DNA of 64,000 nt from Nemophila menziesii. Its lineage: Eukaryota; Streptophyta; Magnoliopsida; Boraginales; Hydrophyllaceae. Under the pieces are notes generated by a model, which worked only from the letters and a program-made list of their open reading frames with translations, was not told the DNA's origin and did not search any database. Below are positions 33,648 through 44,357 of the stretch, one piece after another. The stretch covers positions 15,486,001 to 15,550,000 of the forward strand of contig JARWIR010000008.1 in assembly GCA_029959085.1 (NCBI GenBank), read 5' to 3'. Within the stretch, counting starts at the first letter, position 1, and each line of letters opens with the position of its first letter. The position numbers and the translations under genes are program-made.

Positions 33648-34716
33648 ATGGAAATCAGAGTGAAAACTCTTGAAGAAGAAGAGAGAGAGTGTAATTTACG
33701 CTTGCTGACAGATCTCGCGTATAAGATCAGACTGTTAGGTGTAAGTATTATTATTACTATTATTATTATTATTATCATTATAATTATTATTATTGTTAAA
33801 TTTTATCAGGGGACGATTGAACAGTATTCACTTTTGGTTACACTAAACGATGCTTCATACACTTATGATAGTTGGAAGAGTGAATATGATAGGTTAACTG
33901 AGCTGCACAAAAAAATGAAAATGAGAAAGATGGAGGTATATCTTATTACCAATCAAATCATTATTGTGTATATGAAGTTGTTTAATCATCTCCTCAGTAA
34001 TTAGTATATACTCACATTTTCAACAACTATAGCATATTTAGGGAATTGTTTTGATGAGTTATAGATACTAATTATACTTTGTGTACCTACTTGTTTTCAA
34101 GATTGTACGTGCCCGGATTTTCGCATGGGTAAATGGCCATCTCAACCATTTTACATTCAAGATTAAGGGCAAACAAGGGAAAATGAAATTGTTTAATTGT
34201 GGTATGTTAAGTCGTTAAGTCATAATCTTGTTAAATTAATTTTTATTTTTTTTACACAGATAGTAACTTGATTCTCTTTATTTTTTTAGATGCTCAAAAT
34301 TTCAGACAGTTTACAACGATACTTAAGATACACTCGTATGAATTTGAAGAAAAAAACCCTCAGATTTTGGTATTTAACAAGAAAAAGTGAAGCTTGTATT
34401 AAGTTATCCTTTCATATATAGTGATGACTGATGAGTTTAATGTTGTGCAGTATGAAAACGAGGATGGGGACATGATTGTAATTGCATCAGATAATGATCT
34501 TAAAGAGGCTGTATACTATGCAAGATCAGTCGGGCTCAAGGTAAATGATAGGGGCATTCTAGGCCATAATAATAATACTCATGGTCTTTTTAAAACTAAG
34601 TTTACAAATCAAATGATTGGCCATCACAGGTACTAAAACTGCATTTGGATATGGATGACTGTAATCCAAAACCTAGGTTGAATTATTGTGGCTATGCAAG
34701 TATAGTGCCTCCCTGA
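33648..34716 (+). CDS. PB1-domain protein, copy 1 (CBSCBSPB1-like C-terminus, no membrane tail)
   Basis: Spliced model: 33648-33740, 33810-33935, 34102-34201, 34290-34369, 34451-34540, 34630-34716. Every junction has GT/AG and the phases close, giving 191 residues. A 5' leader exon ends near 33452 (donor AAG|GTAAC). Residues 1-73 are charged and helical. Residues about 85-170 form a PB1 domain: basic strand HFTFKIKGKQGKMKLFN, then the acidic OPCA-type loop YENEDGDMIVIASDNDL and YYARSVGLKVLKLHLD. This pattern matches the C-terminal PB1 of plant CBSCBSPB1 proteins, but no CBS domain is present. PB1 domains pair head to tail with other PB1 proteins. Copy 2 continues into a membrane tail; here a TGA at 34714-34716 ends the chain first. 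The hAT-like element abuts the leader exon and has replaced the upstream promoter. Expression is unproven. Confidence 0.7.
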
Positions 34717-35690
34717 CTTTTTAGTTTATTATCTTCTTAGCCTTTGATCCATTTTAATAATTTCTATGATAAAATTATATTTAGGGGCTTACAGTGCAAT
34801 TAACAGGTTAAGGTAGTTGTGAGGTATCTAATAGTATTAGCATTCTTGTGCAAATTTAGTCTACAAAAATTCAGGTATTCAAAAGATATTTATGCGTAGG
34901 GTGTTATGGATTTAGCTAAATATTTTTGGGATAGTAGGGTGTTCTTATTCTGTAGCAGTTATAGTGGAAGTGTTTCTACTAAAAAGTAGAAAGCGAATAT
35001 ACTGTCTTTTTTTAATAAAAAAAAATTATAAACTTCTTGCATACTAATTTTATGCTATCTTTATATATCATATGGATTCATGTGAGAACAAATTTATTTA
35101 AATTGGGTGAAATTTTGTGTTTTTTCCTGATCTAACTTGCGGAGTATAAGTACCTTAAAGAGCATTCATTCAGCATCAATTATACAATTATAACAATTGA
35201 GAATTAGGGACTCAAGTTCTGTTAGGCCTGTCAAAAAAAGGGACGATAAAATGGAGGAGTTACTGTGGAGCAAAAGGAAACCCAAAACTAAAATATTATA
35301 CTTATATTATTATTTAAACCTGAGTCCTATCATTATATCATTATATCATGAAAAAAACAAATATTTGCTATTTCTCTTCCCAGTCTCTTTTTTTGGTCAG
35401 AAAAGAAAGTCATAATTACTCTTAATAAACTTTTTTTTACAAAAATTATTTAAGTAGGCGAATGATTCAATTAGAGATGTATTGTGTCATCTTGAAAAAT
35501 TGAGATCTTGCCAAATACATTTGGCTAAAGCATTGGTGGTTCTTTTTTGACAAAGCATATTTTTCAGCTTGGAATTTTTTTCATCTAATTCTACGTTCTT
35601 TTAACCATTAGTTGGATTTTTCAATTGATTCCTTTAATTTTATTTATACCTTGATAAACTTCAAGTTTATCAAAGTAGAACGGACAACTT
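34717..35690 (+). other. Copy 1 downstream region with tail-anchor remnant, then AT-rich DNA
   Basis: 34810-34880 still resembles the membrane-tail exon of copy 2: the out-of-frame reading VVVRYLIVLAFLCKF corresponds to VVGLCMFISFLWKF, and both are followed by CAGGTATTCAAAA or a close match. From about 34900 to 35690 the DNA is AT-rich; I see no gene. Confidence 0.5.
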
Positions 35691-35699
35691 TAAAGGAAT

Positions 35700-36265
35700 G
35701 ACTTAAATTTTGTCCTCCCTTGTTGAGCTAATGGTGCATCTCTTCATGACTTTATGTGTAATATCACCTTGTTGATTAATAGCAATGGCTGTCATGCTTG
35801 TTGGTTCCCGTTTTTTTGGTGAAAGAGGTGTCATTGAATTAATTTTTTTTTTGGCCTCATCACTCATAATTTCATTACCATCCTCATTGTTATTACTATT
35901 ATCATTGCCAATCATGTCGTGGAAAACTGAGGTCTCCAGATCCTTGTTGAAAATCTTATTTTATCAATACATTGTTTTACTAGTAACCTCATTGATACAC
36001 CATTTCCTGTTATTGAAGAACCCTTGCATCCTATTTTTTCATATGTTCCACATTGTACATAAAACAAAGGTCGTAATAAGATTTTTCTTCCACCCATTGT
36101 TAGAGTAACTGTTGATTGTGCTGATAAACCATTCTTTAAAAGTACCATCAAAATTTCGGTGCGTTTTAATCTTCATATTTGAAGATGCCCATACTGGATT
36201 ATAGTTAAATGTTACACCACATGTTAAAGAATTGAAAAGGAGCAACTTTCTTAACATGTTGAAGA
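35700..36265 (-). mobile_element. LINE 3' remnant (end of RT region and RNase H-like start)
   Basis: Minus-strand frames, broken by stops, read NGWKKNLITTFVLCTMWNI with the following NRMQGFFNNRKW. Then, in another frame, a block KINSMTPLSPKKREPTSMTA and INQQGDITHKV has the spacing of the RNase H domain that ends plant L1-type LINEs. Too decayed for exact limits. Confidence 0.55.
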
Positions 36266-36284
36266 AAGAGTTAAAACAATTATG

Positions 36285-36450
36285 GATGGGTACGGGTCGA
36301 GTTTACCTTGGGTTGGGGTATAAACTAACGGTAGGGTAAAGTAGTCCGGTCTAAGTTTTGCCGAAGGTAAGGATAAGGGTAAGGTAAAATTTTGCCATAC
36401 CTTTATTTTGTACATAGGTAATCCCAAGTTTATCCAAGGGTAATTTATTA
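36285..36450. mobile_element. Fragment related to the hAT-like element
   Basis: Shares the degenerate GGGTAA / TTACCC-type subterminal motifs with the ends at 26001-26130 and 33222-33360. No matching opposite terminus found nearby. Confidence 0.4.
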
Positions 36451-36970
36451 ACTTGGATTTTTTTAATAAGAATAATATGTATAAACATACAAAATCACTA
36501 AAAAAAAAAAAGATCTAACATATACAAGGTCATTAATCCTTCAAAAACTTGCTTATCATACCATAATACATATTCATTCTCAAAAGTTACAAGTTCTTTC
36601 TCTTTTCATTTAAAATATTATAACTTTACTTGGACCTACATAAGATTGAATCTGAAATTTAACCGGCTAATTAACACTATGTATGAGGTGAGATGGAAAA
36701 GAAAACCATGTTTATCAGGCAAATATAAAAATCAAAGTTTAATACCTACATAATGTTAGAATTTATAGCTCTGTCTTGTTTAAATAGAATTCACATACAA
36801 ACTTAATACAAAAATCATTACTCACCATAGTTTAAAAAATAAAATAAAGATTAATGATCAAGAAACACCTCAAGTTAAAAATTAATTTCTCCTCACCCAA
36901 TCATTATTTTTTTACCTATAAAAGGCCATATACATTTTGCTTTTTTCTTTTATTTTCCATAAAAAGTGTC
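36451..36970. other. AT-rich DNA, no gene seen
   Basis: No ORF or RNA signal. A TATA-like CTATAAAAGG at 36916-36925 might belong to an old LTR whose 3' end is at 38540, but this is speculative. Confidence 0.4.
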
Positions 36971-36974
36971 GTTT

Positions 36975-37106
36975 GAGTTATGGAAAGCTTCTCAAAATTT
37001 AAATTTTGAGTTATGGGAAGTTTTTCAAAACTCGGATTTTGAGTTCTGGGAAGCTTTCCAAAACTCAGATTTTGAGTTTTAGGAAACTTCCCACAACTAA
37101 TTATTC
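36975..37106. repeat. Tandem array, 33-bp period, about four units
   Basis: GAGTTATGG-type unit starts fall at 36975, 37008, 37041 and 37074, exactly 33 bp apart. Each unit contains a self-complementary core close to GGGAAGCTTTCC. Confidence 0.8.
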
Positions 37107-37475
37107 TTTAAAAAAGACAGTGTCTTTTATGAGTCAGGGTGTAAGGTGGCAGGTTTCTATTGGGCATTAACCTTTTTTATTGAATTTTATTTTTCGATAT
37201 TTTTTTTTCGGATTTTCTTTTTGAAATATTTTTTTTTCGATTTTTTTAAATCAAAATTCCGTGTTATGTGTTGCTATAACACACAAATAGATTTATGTAT
37301 ACCTGTAACACACAAAGTCATAAAATCGATCTAAAAGATTCTATTCTTTAACAAAATTATTTTTTTCTCTTTATTAATCGCATATACCCAATTTTTACTC
37401 GTTTTCAACTATCTTGATATATTATCTTTTTGTCCAACACTTTTTTTATTATTTTTGTGTATTTATATTTTAGGG
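37107..37475. other. AT-rich spacer between two tandem arrays
   Basis: No gene seen. Scattered TGTGTTATGTGTTGC and CACACAAA motifs foreshadow the next array. Confidence 0.4.
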
Positions 37476-38041
37476 TTTTGTGTGTTCCAGATCACACAAA
37501 ACTTGATTTTGTTTATTCCAATTCTGTGTATTCCTTGAAAACACAAATTTCAAAATTGTGTATTCTTAGAATGCACAAATCTCAGATTTGTGTATTCATG
37601 GAACACATAAAACTCAAATTTGTGTATTCATAGAACACATAAAACTCAAATTTGTGTATTCATGGAACACATAAAAATCAAATTTATGTATTCATGGAAC
37701 ACATAAAACTCGAATTTATGTTCCTGAAATACACAAAACTTGATTTTGTTTGTTTAAATTCTGTGTATTCCTGAACACACAAATCTCAGAATTGTGTATT
37801 CTTGAACACACAAATCTCAGAATTGTGTATTCCTGGAACACACAAAATCTCAGAATTGTGTATTCCTGGAACACACAAAATCTCAGAATTGTGTATTCCT
37901 GGAACACACAAAACTTATATTTGTGTGTTCATGGAACACACAAAACTTAGATTTGTGTATTCATGGAACACATAAAACTCAAATTTGTGTATTCATGGCA
38001 CATAAAATTCGAATTTATGTATTCCTGGAATACACAAAACT
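37476..38041. repeat. Minisatellite, 31-33 bp units, roughly 17-18 copies
   Basis: Units of the form TGTGTATTCATGGAACACAT followed by AAAACTCAAAT. Each contains an inverted pair (TGTGTATTC ... GAACACA) able to form a small hairpin. Two sequence subtypes group regionally: AACACATAAAACTC near 37600-37720 and AACACACAAAATCTCAG near 37780-37900. Small frames on both strands result from the repeat. Confidence 0.9.
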
Positions 38042-38054
38042 TTTTTTTCCAAAA

Positions 38055-38540
38055 CTACATTATTTAATCATCCGAAAGTGGTTTTAATCACCCTAACGGG
38101 GTTTAGAAGACCGTAGGAGAGCTTTTAGGTCCACCCTCACGGGGGCTAACAGACTTTAGAATCCCGACTAACGTAATAATAATGATTCAGCCCTTAAAGG
38201 AAGACATTGATTAAGAAAGTTTGTGGTGAAACCCTAGCGTGACTCAAGTACTACTTTTTTCTTGCGTCTACCTCAATTACTTGCATTATTTCCATTCTAT
38301 TTTAATTAATTTAGCATTTAAATTATTTGCACCTTAGTTTTAGAAAACCAAAACAAATATCATATCTTTTACTTTTCCGTATTTGCCATTATTCCACTAT
38401 TTGATAACATTAGAGTAAACCTATTCCGTCCCTGCGAACGAACTTGATTATCATATATTACTTGGGACAAATGTACACTTGCAGTTAGTGGTTCCTCTAC
38501 TCTTAGCATTTATTTTATAACACACAAGGACCCCCCCCCA
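38055..38540 (+). mobile_element. 3' part of an older Athila-type LTR
   Basis: Clearly homologous to the last third of the element A/B LTRs: AATCATCCGAAAGTGG, CACCCTCACGGGGG, AGAATCCCGACTAACGTAAT, ACTTGGGACAAATGTACACT and a terminal AACACACAAGGACC...CCA. It ends in CA at 38540. No primer site follows, so it is a solo or broken LTR. Its left side merges into the minisatellite. Confidence 0.8.
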
Positions 38541-40490
38541 ATGGTCCTCATTACCTTGTCGTGAGAGAGTGGACGCCTAACTTTAATCCAATCACTAATT
38601 CTATTACAACAACGGTAACTTGGGTGAGAATTTCGAATGCTGGGATGCACAATTATACTGTACGAATTCTAAGGAAAATAGGCGACAAAATTGGGCGAAC
38701 TATACTGATTGATCTATTGACAAAAGGCAGGCTTAGAGGGAATTACGTGAGGCTAGCGATTGCTATTGAGTTGGATAAACCTTTAGAATCTGAGGTGCGC
38801 ATTAGGAGAGATGTATGTAGGGTAGAATATGAGAGATTGCATTTAATTTGCTTTGAGTGTGGTAAATTTGGGCACCTGAAAGAAGTTTTCCCTCTTAATG
38901 TGGACAGGAATTATAGTAATAGCGGTGGGGTGATCCATATACAAGCTTTTGTAACTATAAATGAAGGAAATAAGCCGTGTTCAACAGAAAAATTTGGCAA
39001 ATGGATGACGGTTCGAAGGAGCAGTCGCGCCAATGAAGAAATGGTGGGTCAGTTGGTCAAAGCGTTCCTAAATCTACCCATAACAAAGGTTTAGTCTCAC
39101 GCTTTGAGACTTTAAGTATGAATGATGAGGCGCTTAGCTCAGAAAGTCGAGGGGCGTAACATATTCAGAATAAGGGTAAAAGTATGTGTCAAATGGGAAA
39201 AATAATAAAGGAAAAGGTGTTGTTATCACTGAATAATCTGGTGGGGAGTCTGGGATTTTTGGAGGTTATCGGGTTATTGTAGTTCTTGATTTTGAACAAC
39301 AAAAATCTTTAAAATCTAATTTAGAGATCAGGGAATATGTAGTTATGCCAAATAATAAACAAAATAACAGTGTGGGCAAGAGTAGGAGATATGGTGTTGC
39401 TTTGAGTAGGAAATGTACGAAAATCGGTCAAGTGGAGCTTAATGTGGCCAATAATGTACAAAATAATTCTTGAAGTAGCATGGACTTAGTGGACGTGGTA
39501 GTTGAGCAGAATGAAGATGTGAGGGACTTAACGACATTTAATTCACCTACTCTTTGTTCGAACTCCACAACAAGAGAAGTGAATGGGAATATTAATTCCG
39601 AACTCCAAATTCCATTAATCAGGGGTGCAAAAATGCCAAACAGCAGCTGTAATCCTAGCGCCGACCCTCCTAACTTGACAGCTGGACAAGGAGTGGCGAC
39701 TTCTTTTGATCAAACCATGATGGTGAGCCAAGTTCCCAAGTCGCCTATAGGAGAATCACACATTGGCGATAAAGAGCGATGTAGCGAAGATGTGGATATA
39801 TATATCCATTCGTGACTTAATTCACCTCGGGTATCCCCCTTCCTTGTTACGCATTCATTTATTTTAATGATGTGTACACCAATTGATTCAGGTAATGGTT
39901 GTAAAAAGTTGAAACAATCGATAAATATTCTTATTTGGAATTGTTATGGTTCGTCAAAGCTGAGGTTTCGCCGCGTTGTAAAAGAAATGATGCGGAAGTT
40001 ATGATCTAGTTAAAAAAATGGTGGGAATAGGTGGCCTAATTCGGAATGAGGATGTAACCTTTATTATTGGCTTTCCAGGAGCTTGTGCAGTGGAGTCGCC
40101 GTTTCTTTCAGAGACTCTCGCATTACATTACAGATTGAGAAACTATATGTTGAGCCTGATTCGAGGGAGTTTCATGCGCTAGTGATGGACGGTGGTAGTT
40201 CCATGAATTAGGCTTGTCATATAGGAAGAGAATGTATTGATATTTTGCGGGTTCACCCTGATCATGCGTTCAATTTTCTTTATCGGGAAGCGAACACATG
40301 TGCTGATTTGTTAGCAAAGAAAGGAGCAGATTTGATAGAAGGACCTCGTATATTCGATGATCCCCGGACTTTGTATGAAGCAGTATCACGAAAGATAAGA
40401 GCGGCTATGCGACCTCTAACTAGTTCTAGAATTCCGTGAAGGTGTATTTAGTTTTAATATTAGCTAAGACTATATTTACTATGTAAAAAA
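38541..40490 (+). mobile_element. LINE with internal deletion (ORF1, start of endonuclease, then RNase H)
   Basis: 38541-39094 encodes the RNA-binding ORF1 protein typical of plant L1 LINEs: YLVVREWTPNFNPITN, DLLTKGRLRGNYVRLAIAI, then a partial CCHC knuckle (CFECGKFGHL with the last Cys lost). 39100-39815 is the low-complexity ORF1 tail. Near 39918 the ORF2 endonuclease opening is visible (INILIWNCYGSSKLRFRRVV). At about 40000 it jumps directly to RNase H (VGIGGLIRNEDVTFIIGFPG, then REANTCADLLAKKGADLIEG), ending at TGA 40437-40439. The RT is deleted. An A run near 40485 may be the tail. Confidence 0.8.
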
Positions 40491-41490
40491 ACCTCAGATG
40501 TATGAAAAAAGATATTGCGTTAGTTGACCTATCATATTTGTGATTACGATAATTTTTTTATTCTTTTGATGTTACATCATTTTTAAAAATGACGTAATTA
40601 TGGTGGGAAGTCATAAATGATGGATTCATAGTAGTTCTTAATGTAATCACTATAAAAGACCAATTAGCGCAATCTACTACACTATGTCTTTATTTGACAC
40701 GATCTATCATACTATATGTTCGGTAATCTACCACACTATATGTCTTTATTTGACACGATCTATCATACCATATGTCTGGTAAGTTCTATTTCTTAGTTAA
40801 CATTTTTTTTAAAACACTAAAAATAGTCTTATTTTGGAAACTCCAAGTGTATTGTACGATCGATTTCTTAGTCAACATGTATTTCCTAAAGCATTATAAA
40901 TAGTCTCATTTTGGTAACTTAGCTTTAGGGTTATTAATAAACTCAATATCATACCATATGACTAATATATTTATTTGAATAACATTTACATCATAATATA
41001 CTCAAAGTAGATAAATCTAACATAAATAATACTAATTCATCATTATTAACCTAAAAATGACAAATTCAAGAAATCTAGACTTGAAATTTGAAAAATCCTA
41101 CCTTCTTATTTTCTCGCGCATTCAAACTCTAACCTAAATTGTTTTTATATATTTTTCTTATGTGTTGGGTTGGATTAGATTGGATTAGTTATTTATGAGT
41201 TAGCGTGTAAGTAGTATTCGGATTGGGCAACCCATCTGATTGGATAGTTCATTAATTAAATTATGCGTAGACAAATCTTCGAGCCACCTTCGAAAGAAAT
41301 TCTATTCAGATCGTACTTTGGAACGCGTAGGCGGAGCGCCTAGGCGGCCTTGTTTTAGAACACTGAATCACATAAGAATTAAATTTTACAAAAAAACTAA
41401 TAACTCAAAATAAATTCAATAAAAGGGAAAGAAAGTCAAGAATACATACCAATACAAAGGTAGTACACGTCTTGTTAATAGATTTGGACC
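40491..41490. other. AT-rich DNA with a short tandem duplication
   Basis: 40679-40785 holds two copies of a unit of about 52-55 bp (CTATGTCTTTATTTGACACG core). 41318-41340 contains a GGCGGAGCGCCTAGGCGGCC palindromic motif followed by TTTTAGAACACTG, resembling 57130-57165. No gene seen. Confidence 0.45.
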
Positions 41491-41494
41491 AAAA

Positions 41495-41533
41495 GGGGGG
41501 AGGGGGGAAGGGGGGGGGGGGGGGGAGGGGAGG
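41495..41533 (+). repeat. G-rich tract
   Basis: Runs of 4 to 16 G separated by single A or AA; on the other strand it yields a spurious proline-rich frame. Potential G-quadruplex DNA. Confidence 0.85.
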
Positions 41534-41684
41534 ATTAAGAGTTGATTGAATGTGAGAGACAAGGTTCGATGAATAGGTTTAGAGTTCTGAGTTGGTTTAG
41601 GTGTAAATGATAAGAGGAGAACGGATGTAAAGTTGAGAGAAAAAGCCAGCAATGAAGTTTATATATATTTTGTGTATATATTTA

Positions 41685-41900
41685 GGGGTGTATTCAAATG
41701 GGAGTATGTTGGATTTTTTTGGACTTTAAAAGTCCAAGAGTATTCAATCACGATTTTAAAAAATCTATTAAAATCTTGGGGTATTCATTTGAGATTTTAA
41801 AAACTCTTTTAAATCTAGATGTATTCAATCAAGACTTTTTTAGATCCATTAAAATTTTTAGGTATTGAAAAGTTATTAGACTCTCTAAATCATTAAACTT
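41685..41900. mobile_element. MITE-like fragment with GTATTCAA motifs
   Basis: Begins GGGGTGTATTCAAATGGGA and repeats GTATTCAATC and GATTTTAAAA blocks, as in common plant MITEs starting with this motif. No inverted right terminus was found, so it is called only as a fragment. Confidence 0.4.
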
Positions 41901-42217
41901 TGTAGAAGTTTAGAGTTTGGATATAAATAAACAAGTCTTATACAAATCCTGTCGAAGTAGTTAGACCGGTTTTACCATTACCAGAATTCCGTCTTAGAAA
42001 CAATATAAAAAGAGCGTCCGAAAACCCTAGAATTCGGTAAAATTATTTTCTTATTCATTAGAATAAGACAGATAAATTAAAAAATGAATAAATTAATATC
42101 ATATAATTTTAATAAAAAAATTCAAAACTACTAGGAGAATCCCGTTTATCTGGCGTTATTTTGAAAGCTATTCTTTGAACAAAGAAAAAAAATAGAACGC
42201 TAGTCCGACCTAACCTT

Positions 42218-42224
42218 TATATAA
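42218..42224 (+). promoter_or_regulatory. TATA box of PB1 gene copy 2
   Basis: TATATAA lies just upstream of CACCGCCATCACACTCACAC, which is homologous to the leader exon of copy 1. The leader exon ends at 42302 (AAG|GTAGC). Copy 1 lacks this box. Confidence 0.55.
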
Positions 42225-42460
42225 TCACCGCCATCACACTCACACGGAGATCATTATCCACCACCAACAACACTGCTACATATTCGACAAGAATACTCTA
42301 AGGTAGCAAATCACTTTTCTTTAGATTAAAACCCTAAAAAACAAACGTGATGGTTATTTTTGTCTTGATTTCTTAGTGGAATTTAAAATTCAAGTGATTA
42401 TTTCACTTTCCTATTTCTTTTTGTCTTCAATTTCGACTTTTTCTTTTCAGAATCAGTAAA

Positions 42461-43949
42461 ATGTCAGAAGAACTTGAGAAAGCATTGTTGCACGAGGTTG
42501 AAGTCCGAACAGAATGGAGAATGCGTAACGACATGCATTTAGTAGATCTCTGTGATGAAAGATATTTTTTAAAGGTAAGTTAATTATTATTATTATTATC
42601 ATACGAGGGATGAGATTTCTAACGCCTTTGTCAACTATATCATACTTTTGAGAATGTTTAAACAAAGGCCTACAGGTGAGTGATATGCATTTTATTTATC
42701 TATAATTAAGTGAAAAGTTAACTATTTTGATGAGTTGGAGATAGTAATTGTGGTTTGTGACTTGATTATACAATTCACAACTTCTTTTTGATTGAGGTGA
42801 GAGATGAATTTGAAAGGCTATAAGTTTGGTTTGCTGAGCTTATAGCAAGTGTAAGTAAGTCTGCTATATTTCTGCAAATTTAATAATTTATTGTATGCTA
42901 TTGTGGTAGTGCAGTAGGTCGAGGTCTAGGATAGGTCCACTTTTTATATATTAGTAATTCCACTCTTAGGATTTTTTTAAAATATTTATCAAAATCATTC
43001 TGTTTGTTTACACTTTTTTAGATGGGAAATCCTGATGAATTTCGTGATCCTGATTTCGAGACCATAATGGAACTCATACGTAAGATCAGAGAGTTAGATG
43101 TGAGTAACATATTATTATTGATTATTATTATTATTATAATTTAATAATATTTATAATTTGTATCAGGGGTTAACAGATAATGTAGTTCATCCACTAATAG
43201 ATGAGATCATAAAAGGTGAGGATCACTGTTTGAAGATGCAGGCCACTAGGTTAACTAAGTTGCTTGAAGAAACGAGTGAAAGGCACTCTAAGGTAATTAA
43301 TTAATGCTATTTAGTATTTTTGAAGGTTCCTCCTAATGAGATTTTTATGGGTTATCTATTTTAAGGGACTCCCTCCTCCATTTGATATACCCAACATATA
43401 TGCATTCACGATTCAAGACAGAAAAGGGAGAATGCATTTGTTTAATTCTGGTATCTTCTTTTTAATATTTAAACTTCAACTTAAACTAGAACTCAGACTT
43501 GAGATTCTCTTTATTATTCAGATGCTCAAAGTTTGACACAGCTTACATCTGCAATTAAGATACAATTAGGGGATGAAGTTGACCAAAATAACCCTCCACG
43601 GATTCTAGTAAACGAGGGTAAGACTGTAATTGCATCAGATAGTGATCTCATAGAGGCCGTAAACTATGCAAGATCAGCAGGGCGCAAGGTATAAAAAAAT
43701 AATAATAATAATATCTCATGGTCCCCCAAGTATTGATTTTTTGTTTTTTTATTAATGAAGGTACTAAAACTACATTTAGATTACTCTTCAAGTATGAACC
43801 ATGTTGAACCAGTGCAGGATAAGGTAGTTGCAAGTACAGACCATGTTCAACCAGTGCAGCCTAATGTAGTTGTACTAGGTGGTGCATCTGTAGTTGGTTT
43901 ATGTATGTTTATTTCATTCTTGTGGAAATTTAGGTCTACTAAAATTTAG
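42461..43949 (+). CDS. PB1-domain protein with C-terminal membrane tail, copy 2 (CBSCBSPB1-like)
   Basis: Spliced model: 42461-42574, 43022-43099, 43167-43292, 43366-43450, 43522-43688, 43761-43949. All introns have GT/AG and the phases close, giving 252 residues. Residues 1-106 are charged helical segments without CBS domains. Residues about 118-200 are PB1-like (IYAFTIQDRKGRMHLFN ... SDSDLIEAVNYARSAGRK, VLKLHLDYSS). A linker with two HVEPVQ/HVQPVQ repeats follows, then a hydrophobic tail (VVVLGGASVVGLCMFISFLW) and KFRSTKI, a tail-anchored arrangement like the end of CBSCBSPB1 proteins. Compared with copy 1, the acidic loop YENEDGDM and the intron beside it are missing, leaving VNEGKTVIASD. 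It probably localises to a membrane; partner unknown. Confidence 0.72.
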
Positions 43950-44221
43950 GTATTCAAAACACACTGTTTTAGTTACTAAATCTTATCAGCCAATGTTTCT
44001 TACAATTTGCTTCTTAGAAAGTGTTTTTCTTCTGTAGCATTTATAGTCCAAAACTGCATTTAGTGTTTTTCTCTTCCACCACCTTAAGTATGACGTATCT
44101 TTAAAGGCAATGGAGTCTGTTGCACGTATTGTCCCTTATGTAGCATATGTGTAGTGCATAATTATATTTTTTAATAAAGTTAAAATACACATTATCCAAT
44201 GTCTGAAAGCTTACAATTCAG
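43950..44221. other. 3' flank of PB1 copy 2
   Basis: Starts CAGG-like GGTATTCAAAACACAC, shared with the region behind copy 1, so the duplicated segment extends past the stop codon. No further gene seen. Confidence 0.45.
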
Positions 44222-44235
44222 ATTCAGCAAGTTTC

Positions 44236-44357
44236 GAGATCGATAGTTGGTCTAGTGGTTAGGTTACTCCGCAGAGACCAAGAGGTCCTGGGATCGAATC
44301 TCATTGGAGTCAAAATGACTCCGAGTCCAAAGTGGCTCTCCCATGTATTAAAAAAAA
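44236..44357 (+). mobile_element. tRNA-derived SINE
   Basis: The head resembles a tRNA gene: an A box around TAGTTGGTCTAGTGGTTAGG and a B box around GGTCCTGGGATCGAATC. A short tRNA-unrelated body follows, then an A run (44350-44358). It is flanked by a perfect 14-bp duplication ATTCAGCAAGTTTC at 44222-44235 and 44358-44371. The duplication, A tail and missing acceptor stem show a retroposed SINE, not a functional tRNA gene. Confidence 0.9.

Noticed and set aside
37430..37950. Repeated short units that might suggest a CRISPR array or a repeat protein
   Set aside because: The units are directly adjacent without unique spacers, in a plant nuclear context; frames on both strands are by-products of a minisatellite.
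41416..41652. 78-codon minus-strand proline-rich ORF
   Set aside because: Driven by the G-run at 41495-41533.
44236..44310. Possible functional tRNA gene
   Set aside because: A and B boxes are present, but no acceptor stem closes, and the sequence has an A tail and a 14-bp target duplication, so it is a SINE.
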